From the NCBI GenBank assembly GCA_021292165.1, contig CM037879.1:117315359-117379358 (forward strand): 64,000 bases of DNA. The letters are read 5' to 3'. This document shows, one piece after another, positions 1 to 12,875 of the stretch (position 1 is the stretch's first letter; every line of letters starts with the position of its first letter). This DNA comes from Shinisaurus crocodilurus. Its lineage: Eukaryota > Chordata > Lepidosauria > Squamata > Shinisauridae. The notes beneath the pieces were generated by a model that worked only from the letters and a program-made list of their open reading frames with translations, searched no databases and had not been told where the DNA came from. A program made the translations under genes and the position numbers.

Positions 1-1397
1 AAGGTCCCCCGGGACTACATAATGGAATCCCAGCTCCCCCGGGGCTACCAACTCCCCCGGGATTACACAATGAAATCCCAGCTCCCCCGGGACTACCTGC
101 TCCTCCGGGACTACACAGTGAAATCCTTGCTCCCCCCCCCCCGGGACTACACAATGAAATCCCTGTTCCCTTTCCCCTGGGTCTGCACAATGAATCCCTG
201 CTTTCCCAGGACTACACAATGAAATCCGTGTTCCCCTGGGACTACACAGTGAAATCCCTGCTCCCCCCCCCCAGGACTGTGCAATGAAATCCCTGCTCCC
301 CCCTGGGACTACACAATAAAATCCCAGCTACCCCCCAGGACTTCACAATGAATTCCCTGCTCCCCCCCCCCGGGACTTCACAACAATGAAATCCCTGCTC
401 CCCCCCCCCCCCGGACTACACAACAGTGAAATCCCAGCTCCCTCGGGACCACATAACAATAAATTCCCTGCTCCCCCCTCTGGGACTGTACAATGAAATC
501 CCTGCTTCCCCCGGGACTACACAATCAAATCTCTGTCCGCCCCCCGGGACTGCACAATGAAATACCTGCTCCCCCCTGGGACTACACAATGAATTCCCTG
601 TGTCCCCCCCCCGGGACTATGCAGCAATCAAATCCCTGCTTCCCCCCCCCCGGGACTTCACAATGAAATCCCTGCTTCTCCCCCCCCCCCCGGGACCACA
701 CAATGAAATCCCTGCTTCTCCCCCCCCGGGACCACACAATGAAATCCAAGCTCCCCCTGAGACTACTCAACAGTGAATTCCCTGCTCCCCCCCCCCGGGA
801 CTTCACAACAATGAAATCCCTGCTCCCCCCCCCCCCCCGACTACACAACAGTGAAATCCCAGCTCCCTCGGGACCACATAACAATAAATTCCCTGCTCCC
901 CCTCTGGGACTGTACAATGAAATCCCTGCTTCCCCCGGGACTACACAATCAAATCTCTGTCCGCCCCCCGGGACTGCACAATGAAATACCTGCTCCCCCC
1001 TGGGACTACACAATGAATTCCCTGTGTCCCCCCCCCGGGACTATGCAGCAATCAAATCCCTGCTTCCCCCCCCCGGGACTTCACAATGAAATCCCTGCTT
1101 CTCCCCCCCCCCCGGGACCACACAATGAAATCCCTGCTTCTCTCCCCCCCCCGGGACCACACAATGAAATCCAAGCTCCCCCCTGAGACTACTCAACAGT
1201 GAAATCCCTGCTCCCCCCCGGGACTACGCAACAATGAAATCCCAGCTTCCCCCCCCCCCCGGACTACACAGCAATGAAATCCCTGTTCCCCCTCCCCCTC
1301 GGAACTACCCAACAATGTAATTCCAGCTTGCCCCCCCCCCCCCCGGGACTACCCAACAATGAAATCCCAGTGTCCCCCCCCCCCCGTGTAGGCTCCG
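1..1397. repeat. Poly-C/CCCGGG minisatellite with higher-order duplication
   Basis: A tandem array of ~30-45 bp units. Each unit has a run of C, then CCCGGGACT, then a variant of ACACAATGAAATCCCTGCTC. Variants include ACAACAATG, CACAGTG and TGCAATG. The units are phased so that a block at about 350-772 recurs at about 775-1198 with the same order of variant units, an offset of ~424-425 bp that differs only in C-run lengths. This is a higher-order duplication inside the minisatellite. ORFs on both strands here are by-products of the repeat, not genes. The array lies in an FBXL4 intron if the gene is collinear. Long C runs suggest i-motif or G-quadruplex potential and assembly uncertainty. Confidence 0.95.
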
Positions 1398-1402
1398 GCT
1401 GC

Positions 1403-1540
1403 GGTTCATATGAACATTCTGTTTTGACGTAGGAGAGATTTGCATATCCGCTCCTGATTGGGCCCCTGTGGTGGCAGTTCATACGAACATTCTAAATGTT
1501 GTTGGAGTGATTTGCATAACCACTCCTGAATGGCCCCTGC
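1403..1540. repeat. Tandem 72-bp duplication with octamer and palindrome motifs
   Basis: Two adjacent diverged copies at an offset of 72-73 bp. Each begins with a palindromic or near-palindromic 12-mer: GTTCATATGAAC at 1404-1415 and GTTCATACGAAC at 1477-1488. Each then has the octamer ATTTGCAT (1438-1445 and 1510-1517) and ends in GGCCCCTG. An inverted CCAAT box (ATTGG, 1457-1461) is intact only in copy 1; another CCATTGG lies near 1557-1563. The layout looks like a duplicated enhancer or promoter module, as in some LTRs or Pol II/Pol III small-RNA promoters, but no downstream transcript is recognised. Function is inferred only from motifs. Confidence 0.6.
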
Positions 1541-4069
1541 TAACATTCCAAGTGACGCCATTGGCTCTCATCTATTTTGGGCCATACAGGCGCAGCGAGG
1601 GCTTTTTCGGAGATTTGAACCCACCAGTCTTTGTCCTGGGGTGATGGAGAGTATGCGTGCCAATTTTGGGGCGGATCCATCCAACCGTGTAGGAGCCTCT
1701 GCGATGCACGCAAACGCCCGTACATACCCACCCACCCACCTACAGACACACAGACAAACTTTCACATTTATATAGTAGATGTGGCTTGGCTTGGTCTCTG
1801 CTGCAATGTTGGTTGCTATTATGATGTCCTGAGATTCATTCAAGCAAGAAAAATCTGTTTCAGAAATATATAGTAATTGAGGTTTATTGGACAATGTATG
1901 TACTAAATTTCAGCTTTCTAACAGTTGTGTAAGTACCATAACAAGTTTGCTACTTCCTGAGTAAATTACTGACAAAACAGATTATGATACAATTATTTTG
2001 TTCAATGCTTTGGCTTTCTTCCTCATCGATCAGAGTTCTATGTTACTAACTGAAGGTGGCAGCCAAATTTTGAACAAAATAATTTTATCCTGAAAGGAAA
2101 AGATCCATGCATATGTAGCATATATCCCATTTTCAAACTTAAATTCCTGCCTATAAGTGCATCTTCACTGCCAGCTTCTTTCATTTTGGTCCACCTTTGC
2201 TGAATACATACGGCCAGTCATTCCTGTGTTTGGCAAACAGTGGATCCGTTTTCATCTTTTGAAAGTGCCTTTTAGTCCTGCTTTAAACAATCCAACTGTC
2301 ATGTCCCTTCATACGATGTTTCCAAACTCAAGATGTAGTAAATCTTCTGAAGTAATTACTTCTTAAAAGCTTCTTAACTTTTGCAAACACTTAATACAGT
2401 TTATAATTTTGTTTCAACCAGCTAAGTAATCTATACATTCTGCTCAGTTAAGACCACTATTATAGCAGAAGATTTTTGTGCTGGTGGTCTTGGTATTTGC
2501 TGATACATGACTCTTTAATCTTTCATTCATTGAATATGCATTCACAGCATGCTTCCAGAATTTGTTGGCATTGATGCATTTAAGGTGCACAATGGACGAT
2601 AAAAGTACTTTGTTCGTAGTAACTTGACAATGCACATCATTATTTTGGTTTGTATATGTATGTTATCTTGATTTGATGCTTATCTTGAATTTCAGTTTCC
2701 ACTTTTGTGTTGGAGCCAACATGTCTTTGTTAGAACTTCCAAATATAATAAATTCTAGTACTTTAAGATTTGAAAACATAGAGCATGTATCAGTATCAAC
2801 TCACATTTCATGTAACTAGCATTCAAACTATTTCAAACTTTTTAAATTTTTTTACTGTTGTTGCACTTGAATGTTCATAAGAATTGTTCATTTAGAACTT
2901 GTTGGCAGCCATTGGGTTGTATCCAATGGTATCCATTCTACTGGTGGATGGACACCACTGGCAGAACAGACTCCCCCTCCTCACTGTAGCCCCCTGCTCC
3001 AAAGGGCTGGGGGAACTTCTGGGGCAGATTTGGGGGGGGCACATGGGGCATACAGGGTGAAGGAGATGAATTTCTGTGGTGCAAGCAGAAGTCCTCTCGT
3101 GCCACCTTGAATCTAGCTCTGTGTTTGTATAACTATATTTTGTATAAATTCACTACAAGATGATGACATGGAATTGAATATAGGATAGGAGAGACCTGTG
3201 CCCTATCTGTCTGCAGTCTAGTTTTTAAGGCTTCTGGAACTTGGGCTTATATTAGCAGTATCCTTTAATTCTCATCCTCTTTCGGCCTTCTTGAGAGGCT
3301 TCCTCACTATCTTGCTATCTGTTTTGGTGGTGTTTTGTTTTGTTTTTCAGCAGTCTTCCAAACACACATACAAAACCATCTGATATGTGCTAAGAATGGA
3401 TTTGGGTCGTTTTCCCGCCATCATATTTTGACATTTGCAATCATTGCACTTTGGGGTCCTAAAAGTATGCTATATCAGAGATACAGTTTTCTGCATACCA
3501 GCTTTTCTGAGCAGACACTTTCCCATCCCTCCACTAGCACTCACCACAGCTGCCATGACTACTGTACCGGTGGTGGGACTAGCGCAACTACATCTCTAGA
3601 CTTTGTCAGAGTCACAAGACACAGTCTTCTCTGCCTGCAGGACTCTTCCCAGACAGGGAGAGGTATGATACGATGATTCCTTAACTGCCCCTTTCAGCTA
3701 TTTAATGCCAAGATACCAGGGCTTTAGGAAGCCTTATGAAGAGTTGGATGTATAGGGTTGGAGGAAAAGGGAGCCTGACATGCTTTGGGGAGAAAGGAGA
3801 ACTGGTAGGCAACAGGGAGAAAGGAGGCCAGACAGGCAACAGGGAGAGTGGACAATTGGTGGGGCAGGCTGCCTTCCATTAACTACCTGCAGGATTGTAC
3901 TGGATCTATGGTAAGTCACAAAATCAGGGCTAACTGACATCAAGGGCCCTGAGGGCAAGAAGGAGAAGCGAAGGCGGCAGGAGCAGGCAGAGGGAACATC
4001 AGGGCCTGCTCCAGTTGGACTGCCCCCCCCCCCCCGGGCTAACTGACGCTCTGTTTTTTCTTGCATTTA
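1541..4069. other. FBXL4 intronic sequence without recognised gene
   Basis: AT-rich intronic DNA. Short ORFs of 60-113 codons occur on both strands but none shows a family motif, codon bias or splice context. No FBXL4 exon was found here by reading for the residues that precede the 9030 exon. Confidence 0.6.
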
Positions 4070-4156
4070 ATTAGACTGTGCATCGCTCAGAGTGGCCAGA
4101 TGACTGGCCAGATGGGCGATTCAAAAATATAATAAATAAATAAATAAATAAAATAA
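4070..4156 (+). repeat. LINE-derived 3' tail (CATCGCTCAGAGTGG family)
   Basis: Carries CATCGCTCAGAGTGGCC...CCAGATGGGCGATTC followed by (AATA)n/(AAAT)n. The same tail recurs at 20438-20512. A conserved block followed by a short A-rich microsatellite is typical of the 3' end of CR1/L2-group LINEs and of SINEs that borrow it. Confidence 0.7.
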
Positions 4157-4471
4157 ACTTAATTCCACTTGGAATTCCATACAGTGTTTACAGAAGTCAT
4201 TGTACAATAAGAGAAAACAGATCATCTGAATCCATCCAAATTACATTGTTTTAAATGCATCTTTAGCCCATAGTAGGCAACATGATGAATTTCCACGAAC
4301 GATGGCCTATATTCTAATATATATGTTATAGAGCATTTTTTGCTCGCTTCCTTGAAACTATTCTGTAAAGAATATTTATTCTAGAGAAACCAAAGCATAG
4401 TACATTTTGTTCGAACTTGCAGGCCAGTGCACTTGGAAATACCGTATGTCTTAAAGATTTCCCCCCATTTA

Positions 4472-4907
4472 CAGTAATACCTCGGATAGCGAGTAACCCA
4501 GTATGCGAGCTTCTCGTAAGACGAGCAAAATTTTAGCATAAATTTAAATTTGAAAGACGAGCAAGTCTCGCAACATGAGCCGTCACCTCACTCGGCCATC
4601 GCCTCCCACTGCTTTGCCTAAGGGCGGGGAGCCGCTGCTCACTCTGCAGGTTGTTGATCCTCCACATCTCTCTCCTTCTCTCCCCCTTCTCTCTCGCTCT
4701 CTCTGAAATTTTCATTAGCTGCTTTGAGATACTCTGTCTACAGGCAAAGCAAGCCGGCTCCCTGGCAGGGAGCCCCGTGAAGGCGCGGTGCAGCTCCCTG
4801 CTGAGTTTCCATTATTTCTTATGAGGAAACTTGTTTTGATATATGAGTGTTTTGGATTACGAGCATGGTTCTGGAACGAATTATGCTCGTAATTCAAGGT
4901 ATTGCTG
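4472..4907. mobile_element. Tigger/pogo-like non-autonomous DNA transposon (copy A)
   Basis: The left terminus is CAGTAATACCTCGGATAGCG. The right terminus reads as CAGCAATACCTTGAATTACG when reverse-complemented. Both ends abut TA dinucleotides (4470-4471 and 4908-4909), as expected for Tc1/mariner-superfamily target duplication. The CAGT...ACCTCGG type terminus and TA target suit the Tigger/pogo branch. There is no transposase. The interior has a GC-rich segment (CCGGCTCCCTGGCAGGGAG) shared with copy B. Copy B starts only 31 bp downstream. Confidence 0.75.
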
Positions 4908-4938
4908 TAATTGTGATGATTTTATGAAAATGTATTTA

Positions 4939-6774
4939 CAGTAATACCTTGGATTACGAGTAACCCGGTGTGCGAGCATTTTGAAAGACGAGCAAAAGTT
5001 TTGCAAAAGTTTTGACTTGCTAAACGAGCGAGGTCTTGCAAAATGAGCACACCGGGTTACTCGCTGCCACGTGGAGCCACCCGGGAGCCGGCGCAGAGCA
5101 AGCGGCCGCGCCTGGCCTCCACGGCTCCCTGCCAGGGAGCCGGCAAAGCACTGCCAGCTCCATGGCAGGGAGCTGCGTGGAGGCGCTCCTGTGAGAGTTG
5201 GACTGACTCGGGTTCAAAAGCTCCCCTAGCCAATGACCCTCAGTCCCAGTCACGCAAGCGGAAGGAGGAGATAACAGCAGTTAATAAAGATTAAAGAGTT
5301 TATTTGTAAGACCCAATTACATGGGATTAAGGCAATCAATGCATCTCTACTCACTACATCATAGCAGACTCAAAACCTATACCCCAGTGGTAAGGCTAGA
5401 TGAAGTGAAGTCCAAGACAATACATGTCGAGACGAACAAGCAGCAGAGAAGAGAGATGAAGAGGAATGACGGAAGCAAGTGAAGCTATCAACAAGTGTGC
5501 CAGCTTATATACCCCAGACCCTGCACTTATAAATAGGATATTACTCACCCCAGTGTATAACCCATTCATCAACATGTTTACTGCTTCAAACCTGTTCAAG
5601 GCTGCTGAGTCATGTCACCTCGAGACTATGTCTTGTGACCAAAGACCTTCTGTACTTGAACTCAAGTAACACTCACCAGGTCAGGTGATAATCCTGATGT
5701 CAGGTGGTAATCTCGTTCTGCCTATGCAAAACCCAACAGCTCCCACCGCTCCCTACCTTTTCTTTTCCAGCGGAGGCTCACTGAGGGGAGGCGAGCTGCC
5801 CACGCTGCCATACCTGGTCCCATCGCATCCTGAAGCGGCTCCCTTTTCTTTTCCATGCGGCTCCCTTTTCTTTTCCAGCGGCGGCTCTGCTCTCCTCAGC
5901 GAGCCGCCCGCGCTGCCATCAGCGGTCCCGTCGCATCCGGAAGTAACGCGACGGGACCGGCGGCGCGGGCAGCTTGCTGCGGAGAGGCGAGCCGCTGCTG
6001 GAAAAGCGGCTCCCTTTTCTTCTGCATGTGGCTCCCTTTTCTTTTCCAGCAGCGGCTCGCCTCCCCTCAGCGAGCCGCCCGTGCCGCCATCGCCAGTCCT
6101 GCTGCGTCACTTCCGGATGCAACGGGACCGCCGATGGCAGCGCGGGCGGCTCGCTGAGGAGACCAGAGCCGCCGCTGGAAAAGAAAAGGGAGCCGCATGG
6201 AAAAGAAAAGGGAGCCGCATGGAAAAGAAAAGGGAGCTTCAGGATCTGATGGGACCGGGTATGGCAGCGTGGGCGGCTCACCTCCCCTCAGCGAGCCTCC
6301 ACTGGAAAAGAAAAGGTAGGGAGCGGTGGGAGCGCCTCCACGCAGCTCCCTGCCAGGGAGTTGGCAGTGCTTTGCCAGCTCCCTGGCAGGGAGCCGTGGA
6401 GGCCAGGTGCGGCCACTCGCGCTGCTGGCGCCTCGCGCTGCTGCTTCCCTGCCTGGGAGCCGGCACGGCAGCGCGGGAGGCGCCCGCAGAGCGAGTGGAG
6501 GTGTGGCGCAGCGCAGCCGCTTGCTCTGCAGGTGCCTCGCGCTGCGGTGCCGGCTCCCAGGAATTCATTCCACAAGCATTTAATCACTGCTTTGCCGGCT
6601 CCCTCCATGGTGCTCCCTGCCAGGGAGCCGGCAAAGCAGAGATTAAATGGTTGTGGAACGAATCATCTGAGTTCCCATTATTTCTAATGGGGAAACTCGA
6701 TTCGATATGCGAGTTTTTTGGATTACGAGCATGGTTCCGGAACGAATTAGTGCTCGTAATCCAAGGTACTACTG
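4939..6774. mobile_element. Tigger-like foldback element (copy B) interrupted by an LTR
   Basis: The termini are CAGTAATACCTTGGATTACG and, in reverse complement at the right end, CAGTAGTACCTTGGATTACG, both beside TA (4937-4938, 6775-6776). Most of the interior is one long inverted repeat centred near 6036. The block at 5744-5840 is matched in reverse by about 6232-6330, and the block before the LTR (5090-5189) is matched by about 6330-6430. The arms are GC-rich and built from modules such as CGGCTCCCTTTTCTTTTCC and GTCCCGTCGCATCCGG. The right arm carries ~190 bp extra (6430-6620). A 393-codon frame at 5685-6866 is an accident of this GC-rich DNA. No transposase is present. Confidence 0.8.
5190..5738 (-). 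mobile_element. Solo LTR of an endogenous retrovirus or LTR retrotransposon
   Basis: A 549-bp block bounded on the - strand by TG...CA (TGTTGGG at 5738, CTCTCACA ending at 5190) and flanked by a perfect 5-bp target duplication GCTCC (5185-5189 and 5739-5743). On the - strand it has TATATAAG (5504-5511) about 200 bp before AATAAA (5299-5304), in the order of a U3-R-U5 LTR. No internal gag, pol or env sequence is attached, so this is a solo LTR left by recombination between two LTRs. The host DNA on either side rejoins as the arm of foldback element B. The LTR family was not identified. Confidence 0.88.
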
Positions 6775-6889
6775 TATTTTATTCTTATCCTAATGGTATT
6801 TTCCCCTGGGTGTGGGGGAAGGACTCCTATCTCAATTTAGCAAGCTTGCTAAATCCCAGTGTATGAGAAGGCTATTTCTGAAACCTAAA

Positions 6890-7452
6890 GTCAATATAGA
6901 ATGTGGCAGCTAGAATGGTTGTGGGGCTAAGCAAGATCATGTTATACCGATTATGTACTAGTTACCATTCCTGCCTATTCATTCCTGGGCCCAATTTAAG
7001 GTGCTGGTTTTGGCCTTCAAAGCCCTACATGGTTTAGGATTAGGTTATTTGAACCACTGCCTATACCCATATGAGCCTTCTGTACTTTGACATCTGCATC
7101 TGGGGCCCTGCTTTCTGGTCTGCCACTAAGAATTGTTAGATTGGTGGTTACCAGGGAATTGGGCAGGGCTTGTTTGGTTTGGGCCCCACACCTTTGGAAT
7201 TCTCTTCCTAGGAAAATCCCTATGGCTCCATCAGTAATGGCTTCAAAGAGAGCTCTGAAAACATTTTTATTTCAGTCCGAATTTGATTTGGCCCTGAAAC
7301 TTTTATTGCTGCTGTTCACTTGTAATTCTTGCTTTTATATGATTATTCTTTATTTAGATATTTTATATTTATGAATTGTTTGTAAACTGCTCTGTGAGGA
7401 TAATGTACCCTGAAAGGTGGTCCATGAATGATTTTAATTAATAAATTGCAAA
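6890..7452 (+). mobile_element. L2-type LINE 3' fragment
   Basis: Reads in order like the end of an L2-group ORF2 and its 3'UTR. The LARGE-subunit-like C-terminal signature is degenerate: ALxGLGYL-type and then a frame at 7087-7374 with GRACLVWAPHLWNSLPRKI and an ALKTFLF-type end (L2 consensus has a AFSVAAPxLWNSLP...LKTHLF pattern). It ends in TGTAAACTGCTCTGTGAGG and ATTTTAATTAATAAATTG. It is 5'-truncated, with stops and frameshifts. Confidence 0.75.
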
Positions 7453-9110
<1,658 letters not shown>

Positions 9111-9959
9111 TAAGTCCAGATTTGTGCATATGTTATCAAAGTTTAGACTCCCCAGCTCAGGTACAAAAAAATTAACAACTTGTTTTCATCTTCTTTTGTT
9201 ATACTAATACACTTTTTGTAGAATGAGAACATGAATGTATGCTGGAAATTACACTTGTCCATTTGCCAAGTTTAAAGTTTTCTTATATTTTACTGCTTGG
9301 GCTATTTTGTAGGAATTACAGGAATCTTCCCGTTTATGGTTAGGAATTATGGTTAGGAATTTCCCCCCCAGCTCATGAACAACTATTCTCTGCCTGGCTC
9401 TGGTATGCAGCCTTTCAATAAGAACTACTGTGGGCATGACTTTTAGGGCTATATTTTTGTCATGGATTTGTTTTTTTAAAAACCCTCTCCAGTTCATTTA
9501 AAAGATAACATGTGCAGGCATCCTGGTGTCAGAATTGAACCTGGGGAGGCCTGATTTTGCTGTGTTGTCTATGGCCACAGAATATGTAACTAAGAGCTCA
9601 TGTGAGATCTGTAACCGCTGAAGAAGTGAAAACAAGAGAAAAATACCTTTCCCTGTTTTAGGTATCAATTCTATGATTCTATTATTCTAGGTCCAGTTCC
9701 AACATGAGCGTGTGGCTGCTTTAAATACAAGTTGATGGAGGTTGTTCATATACAGAATGTGCTGCACAAATATGGCAGTTTTCACATGCCACTGTACTCT
9801 TCTCTTACTCCCTCCCCCCGGGGGGGCGGGTTGGGGGGGACACATTCCTTACTATTTGATGTGAATGTTGCAATAAAGCCTACCTATACAAATGTCATTT
9901 CCTGGGTAGTGGGTAATGTAATCTTTTTCATTGCATAGTATTTCTTCATGCCCAGTTGG

Positions 9960-10665
9960 GGGTCACATTGCTTTCTTGAAATATAGTATGCTACACGTCT
10001 TCTGTTTTTTTGGAGAAGCAAGAACTGGCTTCAATCATTCATGCTCTAGTCACCTCCAGATTAGACTACTGCAATGTGCAATGTCCTTGATGACAATCTG
10101 GAAACTTCCATTGGTTCAAAATAAGGCTGCAAGAGTTCTGACTGGAGTTAGTCAATCAGATCATATTATACTGATCCCAGTCAGAACTTGACTGGTTCCC
10201 TATTCACTAGTTGCCAATTTGTTTCTGGGCTCAATTTAAAGGGCTGAGTCTTGAACATCTTAAGAATTGCCTTTCTCCATCTGAACCTTCCTGACAGCTT
10301 CTTTCATTTTCAAAGGCTTTGCTTCAGGTCCACCTTCCATCAGAAATATGGTGGATGGGTATCCAGCACAGAGCCTTTTTAGCTGGGGCTCTCAGGATCT
10401 GGTACAGCTGGCCTCATTGTGGCTTGCTTTAGAGTCTGACGTTTAAACAGATAATGAAGACAGTTTTATTCCAGTAAACTTTTGCAGAGTGCTGTCTTTA
10501 AGCTGTTTCTATGCTGTTACTGCCTTTTAGTTTTTTTTAACCTTTTAAAAGTTGTTTTGTGTTTTAGATATTTCTGTTTTTATTATTATTTTGATTGTAA
10601 ACTGGTTTGAATATTTTTTAGAAACACAGGGTATAAACGTTGAAAATCAATAAAATGTGGAACTC
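9960..10665 (+). mobile_element. L2-type LINE ORF2 C-terminus and 3'UTR fragment
   Basis: The frame at 9931-10191 reads HSCSSHLQIRLLQCAMSL and then VQNKAARVLTGVSQSDHI, the degenerate L2 signature (LVTSRLDYCNA...LQxVQNAAARLLTG). Further on, a GCTTCAGGTCCACCTTCC region and the tail ATTGTAAACTGGTTTG...ATCAATAAAATG close the element at about 10665. The frame is interrupted, so this is a relic. Confidence 0.8.
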
Positions 10666-12875
10666 CTTTGGTCTTTTCATAGATCTATATACATGAACTG
10701 TTTCGCTCATTAAGCTTTGATGTTACTCTTAACAATTTGCTTGTTGGAGCTGTCCACGTCAGAAATTCCCTCAGTTGCAAACACTGTTTATTTTTACTAT
10801 TATTACTAGTCACAGGCAGGTAGATTTAATTTATGTATTTAGTTTAAGTCATGGTGATCACTATTTTAATCGTTTGTAGTTTTTCCCATGTGATCATATC
10901 ATTTTCCATGTGTATGCATATTCAAATATATAACTTCTAGATTTCTGGATTAAATGTTTTAGTTTCTTCTGCATCCATGTCCTTGGAATTATGGAGCAAT
11001 CTACATGTGACACAGAGTCATATATTTTTTTTCCATCCAGAGTTTTGTTTTGTTTTAGTTTAGTTTAGTTACAAAAGGCAACTGCAGAAGCAGCAATCTG
11101 CCTCAGAAGACCTATGGTGGGGAGGGAAGGTTAACCATATATTTTCCCTCTCATGGCAAAAGGAGCTTGGGAAAAGGATGGGAGAGCAATTTTCAGTCAA
11201 AAACCCTTTCAGAGGGTAAAGGGTTAAAAGTCCCTTTGCTGCATAGGCAGATTACAATGTCCCATGTCTGCATTTAAAAGCAACAACCAAAAATCAGGGA
11301 GAAAAACATGTGACTCAACATCATGTGGCATATGGTCCTTAATCTACAACTTTATAGCACCGAATATCACATTTGCTCCGCAGTTCATTTTAGTCAGGGA
11401 GCATGTGTAATTTCATAGCAAAGGTAGTAATAAGTGTATATATGGATGGTTTCATTTAATTAAAAATCCTCTGTAGTTGAAGAATATCTGTGTTGCCATG
11501 TCTGTATTGCCACTTTCTTGAGCGTGGCGCATAGCTGTGATGACATTATCAGGATGTACTTACTACTGACTTTGCCACAGAACAGGGTTTTTATACGTTA
11601 TGCTCCCTGAATATATGGAATTGTTTCAGTACAGAAATGAACACATGGTGTGTCCCAGATAGCTGTGTAGATTCCTCCCCAAATTTGTCTGGGAACACAT
11701 CAACATGAATGGCACTACCAGAGATCTTGAGAAGATGCATTAAAATATGCAAGATATCCAGAGAATAAGAGGGGGGGAAATCAACCGACAAGTGTACAGC
11801 CTTACATATGAAATGACCAGTGGCAGATGATAAGTTGGGGCAGAAAGCAATGGTCACCACTGATTGGAAACTCAGAGAAGAGGGTTCCACTCCCTTACTG
11901 GCCAGTGGCAGTTGGAGGTTGATTGTACAGCACCATCTAGATGTGCTGCTGGTGAATAGGCAGTGGCACCCATTATGAGCTGATTATGTCACTGGTACCG
12001 GTAAGGACCTGAGAACTTTATCAAACTGTACCAGACACTGCTGGCCATTCACCCTCTGAGCAGTGGCAGCCATTTACATCAGTCTGTTCCACCTCACTTG
12101 CTGTCACTGGAATTGACTCTTAGTTTTAGTTTTCCAGTGACTGTTGACTTCTTTAAAGAGAGACTTTTTAAGTCACTGAAAGTTTACTTGCTGTTGTCCT
12201 TTCTAATTCTCCGCCTTCCTTACCGGAGGTTGGGCATCATCATGGCTAAACAGTCTTTAGATATGGCTGCTCTAAACAATGCAATAATCCTTTATTGCAG
12301 TCAATAGACCATTCTTCACACAATATAGTACATACATACAGTACAGCTAGTTAATTGGACACGTGAGAGCGGGAAATCAAATACAGTCTAGTGCAGATAG
12401 CCTGGTTCAGAAATTTGGCCACTTGTTCAGTGACCAACTTATCAGAGCTGCTAAGTAATAAAGTTATTAAAAATTCTGTAGGGTGCCCAGGAAAAGACCG
12501 TAAAATGGGATAAATCAGATCATTCCTGGCCCTGTGGTAAAAGCTACAAGACAATAAAACATGCTGTATAGATTCCACCTCAGAGTCGTTACATGGGCAG
12601 CGTCTTTCAGAAAGTGGGGTTCTGCTATATCTACCATCCAGCAGTTTAGAAGGGAGAGCATTAAATCTAGCTAATGAAATTAAATTAAATTTAGGGATCA
12701 TCAGCCATCGAAGATAAGGCAGCCCCTCCTTGCTAAAAACAGCTGGTAGACCTAAGGATAGAGGAGAGCGGGGGGCCCTGGCAGCTCCCTGTAATTCTTG
12801 TAGATCAATGTCCAACAGCCTCTGTTTTACAATTGATTTAGCGCTAACTAATTCTCTAGATAGTAACATATCTGG

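Noticed and set aside
582..1186. Proline/glycine-rich repeat ORFs on both strands
   Set aside because: Translations of the minisatellite; the frame depends on C-run length.
1..1397. CRISPR-like array
   Set aside because: Units are contiguous with no unique spacers, the genome is a vertebrate, and repeat variants drift gradually.
2157..3676. ORFs that might be upstream FBXL4 exons
   Set aside because: None encodes the F-box or LRR residues expected before the 9030 exon, and none has suitable splice sites in frame.
5685..6866. 393-codon open frame on the + strand, the longest in the window
   Set aside because: It starts inside the LTR, runs through the inverted GC-rich arms and out into AT-rich DNA. 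It has no domain, is rich in Ala/Arg/Pro/Ser from composition, and parallel open frames exist on both strands because the sequence is palindromic.
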